Below are positions 53,209 to 61,446 of a stretch of 64,000 bases of DNA, one piece after another. The DNA lies in assembly GCA_900549345.1 (NCBI GenBank), contig UROC01000001.1:1-64000 (forward strand). Reading direction: 5' to 3'. Numbering within the stretch: position 1 is the first letter of the stretch; the number at the start of each line of letters is the position of its first letter. The position numbers and the translations under genes are program-made. Source of the stretch: an uncultured Collinsella sp. GTDB lineage: Bacteria > Actinomycetota > Coriobacteriia > Coriobacteriales > Coriobacteriaceae. The notes under the pieces were generated by a model. The model was not told the origin of the DNA, searched no databases, and worked only from the letters and a program-made list of their open reading frames with translations.

Positions 53209-54942
53209 CTACATACGCCCCAATTCGCCCACGATATGGCCCACGCGGTCCTCGGGCTCCTTGACCTCGACGCCGTTGTAGCGGAAGAACCGCGCCGGAT
53301 CGTGCATCAGATCCTCGAGCGGCACCAGCACAAAGTCGCGCTCGCCGATCAGCGGATGCGGCAGGCGCAGCTTCTTGCCGCCGTGGGTCTCGCCGTCCAT
53401 CCACAGCAGGTCCAGATCGATGGTGCGCGGGCCGTTGACCTTGGCCTTCTTGGAACGGTCGCGGCCCAGCTCGGCCTCGATCTTCATGAGCTCGTCAAGC
53501 AGCACCAGCGGAGCCAGCTCGGTCTTGATCTCGATGACGGCGTTGGCAAACGCGTCCTGGCGCGTCTCGTAGGCCGGCTCGCTCTCGTAGATGCGCGAGC
53601 AGTTGGACACACAGGTGAGCGGGATCTCGGCAATCATGTCGCGCGCAGCGCGGATGTTGTCGCAGCGATGCCCCAGGTTGGAACCCACGGCCACAAACGT
53701 GCGGCGCGGCTGCGGCTTGGCAACGGCCCAGTAACCGTTCAGGAACTGCGCAAAGCCAGTGACGTCGTGCACGCGCACGATGTTTGCACCGGCCTGGATA
53801 GCGCCCAGGCACACACCAAACGTGGCGGCATCGCGCGCGGCGGCATCGGTCACGCCCGAGACGGCGCCCACAAAGCGCTTGCGCGACACGGCGCACATGA
53901 GCGGATAGCCCAGCGACGCCATCTTGGCGGTCTCGCGCTGGATGACGATGTCTTCGTTGGCCGTCTTGCCAAAGCCTGGGCCGGGATCGATGCAGATACG
54001 GTCGCGCGACACGCCGGCATGGATGAGCGTGCGGGCCTGGTCGGACAGAAAGCCCATGACGCGGCGCATGATGGGCGCAGAATCGGGCAGGGTAAAGCGG
54101 CGGAGCTGCGAGGTGGGCACGTAGGCTTCCTCACGGCGGGCACTGCGGCGCATCATGGCGGCCAGGTGGTCGCTGGGCTCTGGTGCGGCTTCGGTAGCGG
54201 CGGGCACGGTCTCGGGCGCAGCGGCGGCAGGGGCAGCCTGCTCGGCAGTCGGCGTCTCTGGCTCGTCAACAGGCTCGGGCGCGGGCTCCGGTTCGCCAAA
54301 CGGCAGCGAGGGCTGTACCACACCGCCCGGAAGCTTGGCCTCAACCTTGGACTCGCCCAGCAACTTGCCGCGACGGCGACGGGCCGGCTTCTCGGCCTCG
54401 CGCGCGGCCTCGGCAGCCGCTTCGCGTGCCTTCTCGGCGACAAACGCCGCAGCCGAGGTATCGAGCTGCACCGTCGCGTGCGTGCGTGCGGGTACGGCGA
54501 CCTCGCCGGCGTGCATTACGATGACGCCGCAGGTGCTCGTCTTAACGAACTCGACCATCTTGGGGTCGGTGAAGCCGGTCACGTCGTTGACAATCGAGGC
54601 GCCGCAGCGCACGGCCGCCTTGGCAACCGCCACATGACGCGTATCGATCGAGACGATGGCCCCCTCTTTGGCGAGCGCGCGTACGACGGGCAGCACGCGA
54701 CGCGCCTCCTCGTCGGGGTTGACCGGGGTAAAGCCGGGGCGCGTGGACTCGCCGCCCACGTCGATGATGTCGGCGCCGGCGTCGAGCATCGCCAGGCCGT
54801 ACTCGATAGCTGCGTCCGCATCGAAGTGCTCCCCGCCATCGCTAAACGAATCGGGCGTCACATTGAGGACGCCCATGATGCGCGGACGGTCAAAGCTGAG
54901 CTCGTACTTTCCGCACCGCCATGTCTTGCTGTCGTTCGCCAT
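53209..54942 (-). CDS. folP: Fused dihydropteroate synthase - HPPK (FolP-FolK) with long insertion
   Basis: A 577-residue bifunctional folate enzyme. Residues ~10-410 are dihydropteroate synthase (GVLNVTPDSFSDGG, DVGGESTRPG, IVNDVTGF, DPGPGFGKT, SRKRFVG). Residues ~415-577 are the pyrophosphokinase FolK (VAVGSNLGHR, SRIYESEPAY, GPRTIDLDLLW, PHPLIGERDFVL). About 130 residues rich in Ala, Glu and Pro interrupt the TIM barrel between VMHAGE and SAPIMRRVMGFL, where normal enzymes have a short loop. I use the ATG at 54942 with AGGAGG upstream. FolK normally acts before FolP, so the fusion channels the product. Confidence 0.9.
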   Translation of the reverse strand: MANDSKTWRCGKYELSFDRPRIMGVLNVTPDSFSDGGEHFDADAAIEYGLAMLDAGADIIDVGGESTRPGFTPVNPDEEARRVLPVVRALAKEGAIVSIDTRHVAVAKAAVRCGASIVNDVTGFTDPKMVEFVKTSTCGVIVMHAGEVAVPARTHATVQLDTSAAAFVAEKAREAAAEAAREAEKPARRRRGKLLGESKVEAKLPGGVVQPSLPFGEPEPAPEPVDEPETPTAEQAAPAAAAPETVPAATEAAPEPSDHLAAMMRRSARREEAYVPTSQLRRFTLPDSAPIMRRVMGFLSDQARTLIHAGVSRDRICIDPGPGFGKTANEDIVIQRETAKMASLGYPLMCAVSRKRFVGAVSGVTDAAARDAATFGVCLGAIQAGANIVRVHDVTGFAQFLNGYWAVAKPQPRRTFVAVGSNLGHRCDNIRAARDMIAEIPLTCVSNCSRIYESEPAYETRQDAFANAVIEIKTELAPLVLLDELMKIEAELGRDRSKKAKVNGPRTIDLDLLWMDGETHGGKKLRLPHPLIGERDFVLVPLEDLMHDPARFFRYNGVEVKEPEDRVGHIVGELGRM

Positions 54943-55036
54943 GAACATCCTCCTAAAATGCCCACGCCGCCGCGCTCGGGCGCTGGCGGCGGGGTCGCTT
55001 TGCAATCAGTCTTTCTATTGTATCCGCGCGCGCGGG

Positions 55037-55789
55037 CTAGAACGCAAACGCGGCCGCGATGTCGCAAGAAATCAGCAGGTCGGCATTTGCATCCTGGTCG
55101 GTGGGCGCCAAATTGCAAATGGCCAGCGTATCGCCAGTAAAGTAACGCGTAAGGCCCGCCGCCGGATACACTACGAGCGAGGTCCCACCCACAATAAGGG
55201 CATCGGCCGCGGCGATAGCGGCAACGGCACCGGTGAGCACGCGCTCGTCGAGTGGTTCCTCGTAGAGCACCACATCGGGCTTGATGCGCCCGCCGCACGC
55301 GGGGCACACGGGCACGCCCGCGGCACCCTCGTGCTCGCGCGCGCAAATCCATTCGGCGCTGTAGACCGCGCCGCACGACTGGCAAATGTTGCGATGGACC
55401 GATCCGTGCAGCTCAAACACACGCTGCGAGCCCGCCATCTGATGCAAGCCGTCGATGTTTTGCGTCACCACGGCGTCGAGCTTGCCGGCACGCTCCAGCT
55501 CGGCCAGCTTGGTGTGACAGCGGTTGGGCTTAGCGTTAAGCGCGATCATCTTGGTGCGGTAGAAGTCGAAAAACTCCGCCGGATGCGCCTCGTAAAAGCT
55601 GTGCGAGAGCATAGTCTCGGGCGGATAGGAAAACCGCTGGTGATACAGACCGTCCACGCTGCGGAAATCGGGAATGCCGCTTGCCGTGGAAACGCCCGCG
55701 CCGCCAAAGAAGACCACGTGGCTATGGGTTTCGAACAGCTCCGCCAGCGCGGCGGAGGCCTGTTTGGAGTCCGATATTGCCTGCGTCAT
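55037..55789 (-). CDS. cobB: NAD-dependent protein deacylase, sirtuin family
   Basis: A 250-residue sirtuin. NAD-binding GGAGVSTASGIPDFRS, the catalytic region TQNIDGLHQMAG and the His in LHGSVH are present, and a four-Cys zinc module (CQSC...CPAC) is complete. It resembles the bacterial CobB/SIR2Tm class, which removes acetyl or acyl groups from lysines. The ATG at 55789 follows GGAGGACATAT. It is separate from the folate operon by 94 bp and divergent from the exonuclease gene. Confidence 0.92.
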   Translation of the reverse strand: MTQAISDSKQASAALAELFETHSHVVFFGGAGVSTASGIPDFRSVDGLYHQRFSYPPETMLSHSFYEAHPAEFFDFYRTKMIALNAKPNRCHTKLAELERAGKLDAVVTQNIDGLHQMAGSQRVFELHGSVHRNICQSCGAVYSAEWICAREHEGAAGVPVCPACGGRIKPDVVLYEEPLDERVLTGAVAAIAAADALIVGGTSLVVYPAAGLTRYFTGDTLAICNLAPTDQDANADLLISCDIAAAFAF

Positions 55790-55902
55790 ATATGTCCTCC
55801 GTCCGTGTCTCCGGGACGGCGGCGTTCGCACTATCACTCGCGGACTCCGCCCCGCTCTTGTTGCGTTAATCTTAAGCCTGCCAACCCCGTTGAAAGGACA
55901 CC

Positions 55903-56721
55903 ATGCCCCAGACTTACACTTTCGCCTCGTGGAACGTCAACGGCCTGCGCGCCGTGCTCAAAAAAGACCCGAGCTTTATCCAGATCGCACAGGACCTCGA
56001 CGTCGACATCCTGGCGCTGCAGGAGACCAAGCTGCAAGAGGGGCAGGTCGATATCGACCTGCCCGGCTATCACCAAACCTGGAGCTACGCCGAGCGCAAG
56101 GGCTACTCGGGCACCGCGGTCTTTAGCCGCCAGGAACCGCTGCGCGTGCTGCGCGCCGACGCGCTGCTGCCCTACGCCGGCGAGGGCGGGGCTGCCGAGC
56201 TCGTCGCCCAAGCCGCAACCGAGGGCCGCGTCTGTGCGCTCGAGTTCGACAAGTTTTGGTTTGTCGACGTCTATACGCCCAACGCCCAAAACGAGCTCGC
56301 GCGCATCGATGTACGCATGGCCTGGGACGATGCCTACCGCGGCTTTTTGGCAGGCCTCGAGCGCGAGACCGGAAAGCCCGTGGTGACCTGCGGCGACTTT
56401 AACGTGGCACACGAGGAGATCGATCTTAAGAACCCCAAGTCCAACCGCGGCAACGCAGGCTTTTCGGACGAGGAGCGCGGCAAGTTCACCGAGCTGCTCA
56501 ACGCCGGCTTTACCGATACCTGGCGCGCGGCAAATCCGAACGTCGAGGGCGTCTACAGCTGGTGGAGCTACCGCTTTAATGCCCGCAAGAACAACGCAGG
56601 CTGGCGCATCGACTACTTCCTGGTAAGCGACGCAATCGCTGGCAACGTACGCGACACCGGCATCCGCGGCGACATCTTCGGCAGCGACCACTGCCCCGTC
56701 ACCCTCGCCCTGGAGCTCTAA
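55903..56721 (+). CDS. xth: Exodeoxyribonuclease III
   Basis: A 272-residue AP endonuclease/3'-5' exonuclease for base-excision repair. It carries the family motifs SWNVNGLRA, LALQETKLQ with the metal-binding Glu, YTPNAQ, GDFNVAHEEIDL, and the C-terminal WRIDYFLVS and GSDHCPV with the catalytic His. AAAGGACACC precedes the ATG. It ends at the repeat elements 3 and 4. Confidence 0.95.
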   Translation: MPQTYTFASWNVNGLRAVLKKDPSFIQIAQDLDVDILALQETKLQEGQVDIDLPGYHQTWSYAERKGYSGTAVFSRQEPLRVLRADALLPYAGEGGAAELVAQAATEGRVCALEFDKFWFVDVYTPNAQNELARIDVRMAWDDAYRGFLAGLERETGKPVVTCGDFNVAHEEIDLKNPKSNRGNAGFSDEERGKFTELLNAGFTDTWRAANPNVEGVYSWWSYRFNARKNNAGWRIDYFLVSDAIAGNVRDTGIRGDIFGSDHCPVTLALEL

Positions 56722-56738
56722 CCCCCAAACGATCCCCC

Positions 56739-56759
56739 GGGGACGGAGGAAAACGGATC
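56739..56759. repeat. Inverted copy of the GATCCGTTTTCCTCCGTCCC spacer word
   Basis: Exact reverse complement of 26221-26241, 18 bp after the xth stop codon. A variant copy (four differences) lies at 56988-57008 between elements 3 and 4. Confidence 0.6.
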
Positions 56760-56792
56760 ATTTTCACCTCGCGAGGGCATCCACGCGACCCA

Positions 56793-56958
56793 CCCGCCAC
56801 GAAATCGGCCCATCTACTACGTTTAAGCCACTACCCTCAACCACAGCGAACAACGCAAAAAGAAAACCGCAGGTAGAAAGCCTGCGGTTTTTCATAAAAC
56901 GCGGTCATGGTCGGGGGTATCAGGCTAAACGTAGTAGATGGGCCGATTTCGTAGCGGG
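56793..56958. repeat. Long-hairpin repeat element 3 (CCCATCTACTAC type)
   Basis: Arms at 56793-56825 and 56926-56958 are 33 bp long with one mismatch and match the arms of element 2. The interior holds CAACCACAG, AAAACCGCAGGTAGAAAGCCTGCGG (an inner hairpin) and CATGGTCGGGGGT. The 535-bp gap 56722-57256 between convergent genes consists of this element, element 4 and the short spacer words; no gene is visible. Confidence 0.75.
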
Positions 56959-57056
56959 CGGGTTCAGTTGACTCCCCGAGGACGTCTGGGGACGGAAGAT
57001 AACGGATCAGCTTGGCTCTTGAGGGCCACGATGCCCGTCATATCAACCTGCCATTT

Positions 57057-57210
57057 CAAAACTATGCCGGTTTACGGGGCTAAATCGCAAACCCCCAACC
57101 ATACGCAATTCCGAAATAATAAAACCGCAGGCAAACGGCTTACTCCATTTCGAAAAAAGCCGGTATGGTCTGTCTGTGCCAATCTAGCCCCGTAAACCGG
57201 CATAGTTTTG
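57057..57210. repeat. Long-hairpin repeat element 4 (CAAAACTATGCC type)
   Basis: The arms 57057-57082 and 57185-57210 are a perfect 26-bp inverted repeat. The outer 19 bases equal those of element 1. The inner bases are GGGGCTA and TAGCCCC instead of TACGATGAA and TTCATCGTA. Both arms changed together, so pairing is conserved. The interior shares CCAACCAT, AAAACCGCAGG and GTATGGTC. Confidence 0.75.
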
Positions 57211-57256
57211 ATATAACACCAAGACAGTATTGGTTCTTGCCTCGGCGCAACCACCA

Positions 57257-57955
57257 CTACAGCCCGTACTTCACGACGACGCGGTTGATGCGGCGACACC
57301 AGGGCTTGTACAGAGCGGCCAAAAACACGCAGGTCGCGAGTCCGTGCGTGATATCGAACGGTACGGCGGTGGCAAGACGCGCTATGGCGCCCGTCCACGT
57401 GAGCGGCTGCACAAAACCGATGATGTCATACGCGTTGATCACAACGCCGTAGAGCAAGCCCGAGGCAAAGCCGTACGCCATCAGCGCCGGCATGCGCACG
57501 GTTCCATCCGCACGGTCGAACGCGCCCGCATGCGCCAGCGCGCCGCCAACATAGCCAACCAGACCCCAGGCATACATCTGCCACGGCGTCCACATGCCCT
57601 GTCCAAAAAAGAAATTGCTGGTCAGCGCCGCCAGCGCGCCAACCATAAAACCATTGCGGCGACCAAGCGTCGCCCCCGCGATAATGGCGATGGCGCTCAC
57701 CGGTTTAAAGTCGGGAATGGGGCCAAACAAGATGCGCCCCGCCGCGGCCAACGCCGCCAACACCAGCGTGGGCATAATCTGGCGCAGGCCCGGGCGCGAC
57801 ACCTCGTAACCCGCAAAGAACAGCGCAAGCACCAGCGCCACCACGACAAGCATGGCCAACGCTGCCTGCTCAACGCCCGCCAGCAACGCCGCAGCCATCA
57901 CCGCAGGAACTGCCAGCAGCAGCGGGATTTCCATATGTTGCAAGACGCGCGACAA
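57257..57955 (-). CDS. ECF transporter S component (substrate-binding membrane subunit)
   Basis: A 232-residue membrane protein with six helices. The signature PIPDFKPVSAIAIIAGATLG...GFMVGALAALTSNFFFGQG...PWQMYAWGLVGYVGG matches ECF-type S components. These bind a vitamin or micronutrient and rely on shared EcfA/A'/T modules. The partial ATPase at 63667 may belong to such a module, but it is 6 kb away. The likely TTG start has GGGGG upstream; an ATG 21 bases later has none. Substrate unknown. Confidence 0.75.
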   Translation of the reverse strand: MSRVLQHMEIPLLLAVPAVMAAALLAGVEQAALAMLVVVALVLALFFAGYEVSRPGLRQIMPTLVLAALAAAGRILFGPIPDFKPVSAIAIIAGATLGRRNGFMVGALAALTSNFFFGQGMWTPWQMYAWGLVGYVGGALAHAGAFDRADGTVRMPALMAYGFASGLLYGVVINAYDIIGFVQPLTWTGAIARLATAVPFDITHGLATCVFLAALYKPWCRRINRVVVKYGL

Positions 57956-57998
57956 CGGCAGCCCCCATCAGACGAATGTCCGTTTATGGTAGCACGGG

Positions 57999-58031
57999 CA
58001 AAATGAGGCCGACCAGTCCCCCGGCCGGCCT
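57999..58031 (-). terminator. Hairpin at the end of the MFS/amidohydrolase operon
   Basis: AGGCCG/CGGCCT closes a GC-rich loop, and CATTTTG follows on the minus strand, about 45 bp after the stop codon of the small membrane protein gene. Confidence 0.55.
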
Positions 58032-58076
58032 TGGCTGCCAGTCGATCAGGCTTTCGCCACGCGACCGGTCTTGGCG

Positions 58077-58538
58077 CTATTCGCCCGTAACTTTAGCGGC
58101 AATGGCCGCGACAAAAGGATCGAACAGCAAGCCGCCCACAACGACAAAGGCCCATCCGCCCACCACGAGGCGAACCCAACGCGAGAAAAACGGCACACCG
58201 TCGATAACGCCAACGCCTGACTGAAACGCGACTTCAAATAGCCCGATAATGCAGAAGAGCAGAGTAGCGCCCACAACGGTTCCGCAAATCCGTGCGCCCG
58301 GAGTGTTCCGATCAAAACCAAAAAACTCAACGCACGTCTCAATTGCTTTGCCAAAGAGCGGCAAAAAACCCACGGACTGTGCAATACCGATAGCCAGAAT
58401 AAGCTGCCCCCAGAAACCAGTAAGTCCCTGAAAATCTAAGCCAGGCTTTCCCTCAACAATCGGCAGAAATGAACACATGAATAGAGGATTAACGATGCCG
58501 TTGAGAATGGTCACAGCGGTACTCTTTTTTAGTGTCAA
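58077..58538 (-). CDS. Small four-helix membrane protein of unknown function
   Basis: A 153-residue hydrophobic protein with about four membrane helices (near 10-30, 40-60, 85-110, 125-145). I do not recognise the family. The frame's first TTG (58547) lies directly on the AGGAG ribosome site, so I prefer the TTG at 58538, nine bases after it. It is 54 bp downstream of the second MFS gene and probably ends that operon. It may modify transport; no motif shows a function. Confidence 0.55.
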   Translation of the reverse strand: MTLKKSTAVTILNGIVNPLFMCSFLPIVEGKPGLDFQGLTGFWGQLILAIGIAQSVGFLPLFGKAIETCVEFFGFDRNTPGARICGTVVGATLLFCIIGLFEVAFQSGVGVIDGVPFFSRWVRLVVGGWAFVVVGGLLFDPFVAAIAAKVTGE

Positions 58539-58592
58539 GTAAACCAACTCCTTTTGCCCTTGTCGGCCAGGCCCAAAGGGCGAAAACAGGTG

Positions 58593-59792
58593 TTACATAA
58601 GTGAATCGGGAGACGGCAGGAATGGAGACGCCAGCGCCGTCGCGCCAAACAAAACAGCGCACCCAAATAGAAGCGTTTCATAGCTCTCGCCAATGCAGAA
58701 GGAGAGGGCCACGGGAATCAAAAACGTAAGTCCCAGTGAAACGGTGCTCACCACGCCGCCGGCGCTTCCTGCAAGCCCCTCGCGCACCTCGGGCAACATG
58801 TAGGGTAGCGACTGAACGACCGGACCGGCGACGGCAGTCGAAACGCCAATCGCAAACATGAGCCCGACAGAAGGCTGAGAGACAAAAGCCTCTCCGGCCC
58901 ACATAAGGGCACTCCCCGCCATTGCGGCGATGGCCATAAACACGCGATAGTCGCCAAATTGCGCTCGCGCGTAGGGACCGGCCACGCTGCCGACAATCGA
59001 CCCAAGCGTCACGAAAGAGGCAAGAAGCCCGGCGACCTGGGGTTCGGTTGAAACCTCAAGTGCCGAGACAAGATAACCCGAGTACGCCGTAGCCGATGCA
59101 AGGGCGACTCCAAGCAGTATCGCCACGAGCCAAACCATCGGCATCTTGATTACCGCCGCAAACGCACTTGCCGACGATGCAGCAGGCTCCGCGCCCTGAA
59201 CGCCAAAGCCATCTGCAGCCTGCAGAACATCTGCCGACGGCGCAACCAGCAGCCACAGCAATCCAAACACGGCAAACAAAACCGCGGCAAGGGTATACGC
59301 CTGTCCGGGCGTTGCAAAGAGAGGAGAAGTTGCAAGCGAGCAGGCGATTCCGCCCGACCCCGCAGCGTAGAACCATCCCATGGCCCTATCGGTTTCTCCG
59401 CCAAAAGCGGAACCAAGCACTTTTAGAACGATGGCATTCACGACGCATGGTGCCGCGCCCAGAAGCATGGTCGCCGTGAACAGCGTCGCAAACGATGCGC
59501 ACTCCGCGCGAGCAGCCGCTGCAATTGCAGAAATCGCCGATGCGATGAATACGAGCACCTTCACGCCATATCGATCGGCGCAAACGCCGACAGGCATGCC
59601 GAATACAACGGCAGGAACAAACGGGGCAAACAGGACGGCTGAAAACTCGGCCGAGGTCAGATGCAGGTCCGACACAACCAGATGTGCCAATCCCGACACC
59701 TGATACTGCGCGTAGTTCGCAGCAAACACGATGCCGCACACCACAAACAGCAGGGCATATTTTTCGACCGTCCCTTTGCTCACGTTCATCAC
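58593..59792 (-). CDS. MFS transporter (downstream paralogue)
   Basis: A 399-residue transporter with 12 predicted helices. Motif A between TM2 and TM3 is recognisable as GMPVGVCADRYGVK. Its N-terminus (FAANYAQYQVSGLA) closely matches that of the MFS protein at 61447-62658 (FMANYMQYQVSALA), so the two are paralogues. It lies 5 bp after the amidohydrolase gene. The frame opens with GTG-ATG; ribosome site weak. Probably imports or exports the amidohydrolase substrate or product. Confidence 0.85.
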   Translation of the reverse strand: MMNVSKGTVEKYALLFVVCGIVFAANYAQYQVSGLAHLVVSDLHLTSAEFSAVLFAPFVPAVVFGMPVGVCADRYGVKVLVFIASAISAIAAAARAECASFATLFTATMLLGAAPCVVNAIVLKVLGSAFGGETDRAMGWFYAAGSGGIACSLATSPLFATPGQAYTLAAVLFAVFGLLWLLVAPSADVLQAADGFGVQGAEPAASSASAFAAVIKMPMVWLVAILLGVALASATAYSGYLVSALEVSTEPQVAGLLASFVTLGSIVGSVAGPYARAQFGDYRVFMAIAAMAGSALMWAGEAFVSQPSVGLMFAIGVSTAVAGPVVQSLPYMLPEVREGLAGSAGGVVSTVSLGLTFLIPVALSFCIGESYETLLFGCAVLFGATALASPFLPSPDSLM

Positions 59793-59797
59793 CCTAT

Positions 59798-61444
59798 CTA
59801 TGCTTCATCCTTGCGATAGACGACGCGTCCGTTAAAGATCGTCGTCTCGACTTCGAGATCGCGAAGCGCCATCGGGTTCATTTCAAACGGATTGCCCGAC
59901 AGGATGACGATATCGGCAAGCTTGCCGGCGGCAAGGCTGCCCAAACGGCGCTCAAAGCCCTCGACATATGCTGAGCCGAACGTGTGCGCTTGCAGCGTCT
60001 CGCCGAGCGTCAGGGCATTCTCGCGGAAGTATCCCTCCGCCGGGTGCCCGTCAAACTCGCTACGCGTCACCGCAGCATACACGGTATCGATAGGATCGAT
60101 TGACATCACCGCAGGCCAGTCAGTACCAAGCCCTAAGTGGATTCCGCCATCGGCCTCTTCCCTATAGCGCCACATGTGGCTCATGCGCTCTTCGCCAAGA
60201 GACTCCTCGTACACGCCCTGCCCAAGGCCTCCGATGGGATGCTGCGGCTGAATCGCAGCATTAATGCCCAGGCGCTTCATGCGAGCAATATCCTCGAGCT
60301 TCAGGTTATCTGTATGCTCGATAGCAAAACGCGCCCCCTTGTTGCCGCACACCTCCTCGGCACGCTCGACGGCATCGATAATCATCGTGGCCGACGCATC
60401 GCCGATGGCATGAATGCGAACATCGAAGCCATTCTTGCTGGCCTCGAGCATCATGCGGTCAAGCGTCTCCTGGTTGCATGCTGGTTCGCCGCGAAAGTCC
60501 TTCCCCGTAGGAGCGTTAAGATACGGCTCATGCATGTAGGCCGTGTACGCCTCGGGACAGCCGTCCAAAATGTACTTGAGGCCTGCCATTCGGACGCGCT
60601 CGCCGTGATGACGCACACGCAGGGCCTGCGACTCTGCCATCGGAGCGTCGAGCGCAGAATAGTAGCTAATACGCAGCGTACTCAGGTCCTCGCTCGCCAG
60701 ACGGTCATAGATGTCGTACACGCCGGGCGTGGTCACGCCCAAAGGATACATATCACCGATCGAAGTTATGCCGAGCTTGTTGAACTTGCGCATCGACTTG
60801 AGCAACGACGCATCAAGGTCCGGTTTGTTGAGCACAACATCGAGCAAGATGTTCGTCGCCTGGGGCTCGGATAAAAAGCCATTCGGCTCGCCGTTGTCAA
60901 AGTGGCGAATAAGACCACCTTCAGGCGTCGGTGTATTGCGATCGATACCAACCGCCCTAAGCGCGGCGGTATTGCACCACACCGCGTGCATCGAAAAATC
61001 CGAAAGCACGATTGGGCGGTCGATATCGAGTGCATCGAGGCTGCGGCAATCAGGGTCAATCGGGTTTTCCCATGCAGGCGAATACCAGCCCTGGCCGTAA
61101 ATCCACGGATTGTCAGGGTGTTCGGCAGCAAACTTTGCCACAGCATCCACGCAAGCCTGCTCACTCGGCAGGAACATCAGATCGCAACAGAAGTCTTCAT
61201 CCTTCTGGATTGAACCAAGCGCAAAATGCATGTGTGAATCGTTGAATCCGGGCATGACCAGTTTGTTGCCGGCGTCAATAACCTCAGTATCGGGACCGAT
61301 AAACGGCTGCACCTTATCGGGAGAGCCCACGGCCACAATCTCGCTGCCACGAACTGCAACGCACCCAGCGCGAGGCTCAAGTTCCTCGGCCGTAAACAGC
61401 GCCGTCGTCTTAAGGACGATATCGGCAGGGACTACCGCCTCCAT
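59798..61444 (-). CDS. YtcJ-like amidohydrolase
   Basis: A 548-residue metal-dependent hydrolase of the YtcJ/amidohydrolase-3 group. It has the N-terminal metal site in PGFNDSHMHF, further ligands near IHAIGDASA and AIEHTDNL, and the late Asp in GLGTDWPAV. C-terminal SLAAGKLADIVIL returns to the composite beta domain. Relatives deformylate N-substituted formamides or hydrolyse cyclic amides. It lies between two MFS transporter genes, 2 bp after the first and 5 bp before the second, so hydrolysis and transport are one unit. Exact substrate unknown. Confidence 0.85.
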   Translation of the reverse strand: MEAVVPADIVLKTTALFTAEELEPRAGCVAVRGSEIVAVGSPDKVQPFIGPDTEVIDAGNKLVMPGFNDSHMHFALGSIQKDEDFCCDLMFLPSEQACVDAVAKFAAEHPDNPWIYGQGWYSPAWENPIDPDCRSLDALDIDRPIVLSDFSMHAVWCNTAALRAVGIDRNTPTPEGGLIRHFDNGEPNGFLSEPQATNILLDVVLNKPDLDASLLKSMRKFNKLGITSIGDMYPLGVTTPGVYDIYDRLASEDLSTLRISYYSALDAPMAESQALRVRHHGERVRMAGLKYILDGCPEAYTAYMHEPYLNAPTGKDFRGEPACNQETLDRMMLEASKNGFDVRIHAIGDASATMIIDAVERAEEVCGNKGARFAIEHTDNLKLEDIARMKRLGINAAIQPQHPIGGLGQGVYEESLGEERMSHMWRYREEADGGIHLGLGTDWPAVMSIDPIDTVYAAVTRSEFDGHPAEGYFRENALTLGETLQAHTFGSAYVEGFERRLGSLAAGKLADIVILSGNPFEMNPMALRDLEVETTIFNGRVVYRKDEA

Positions 61445-61446
61445 GG

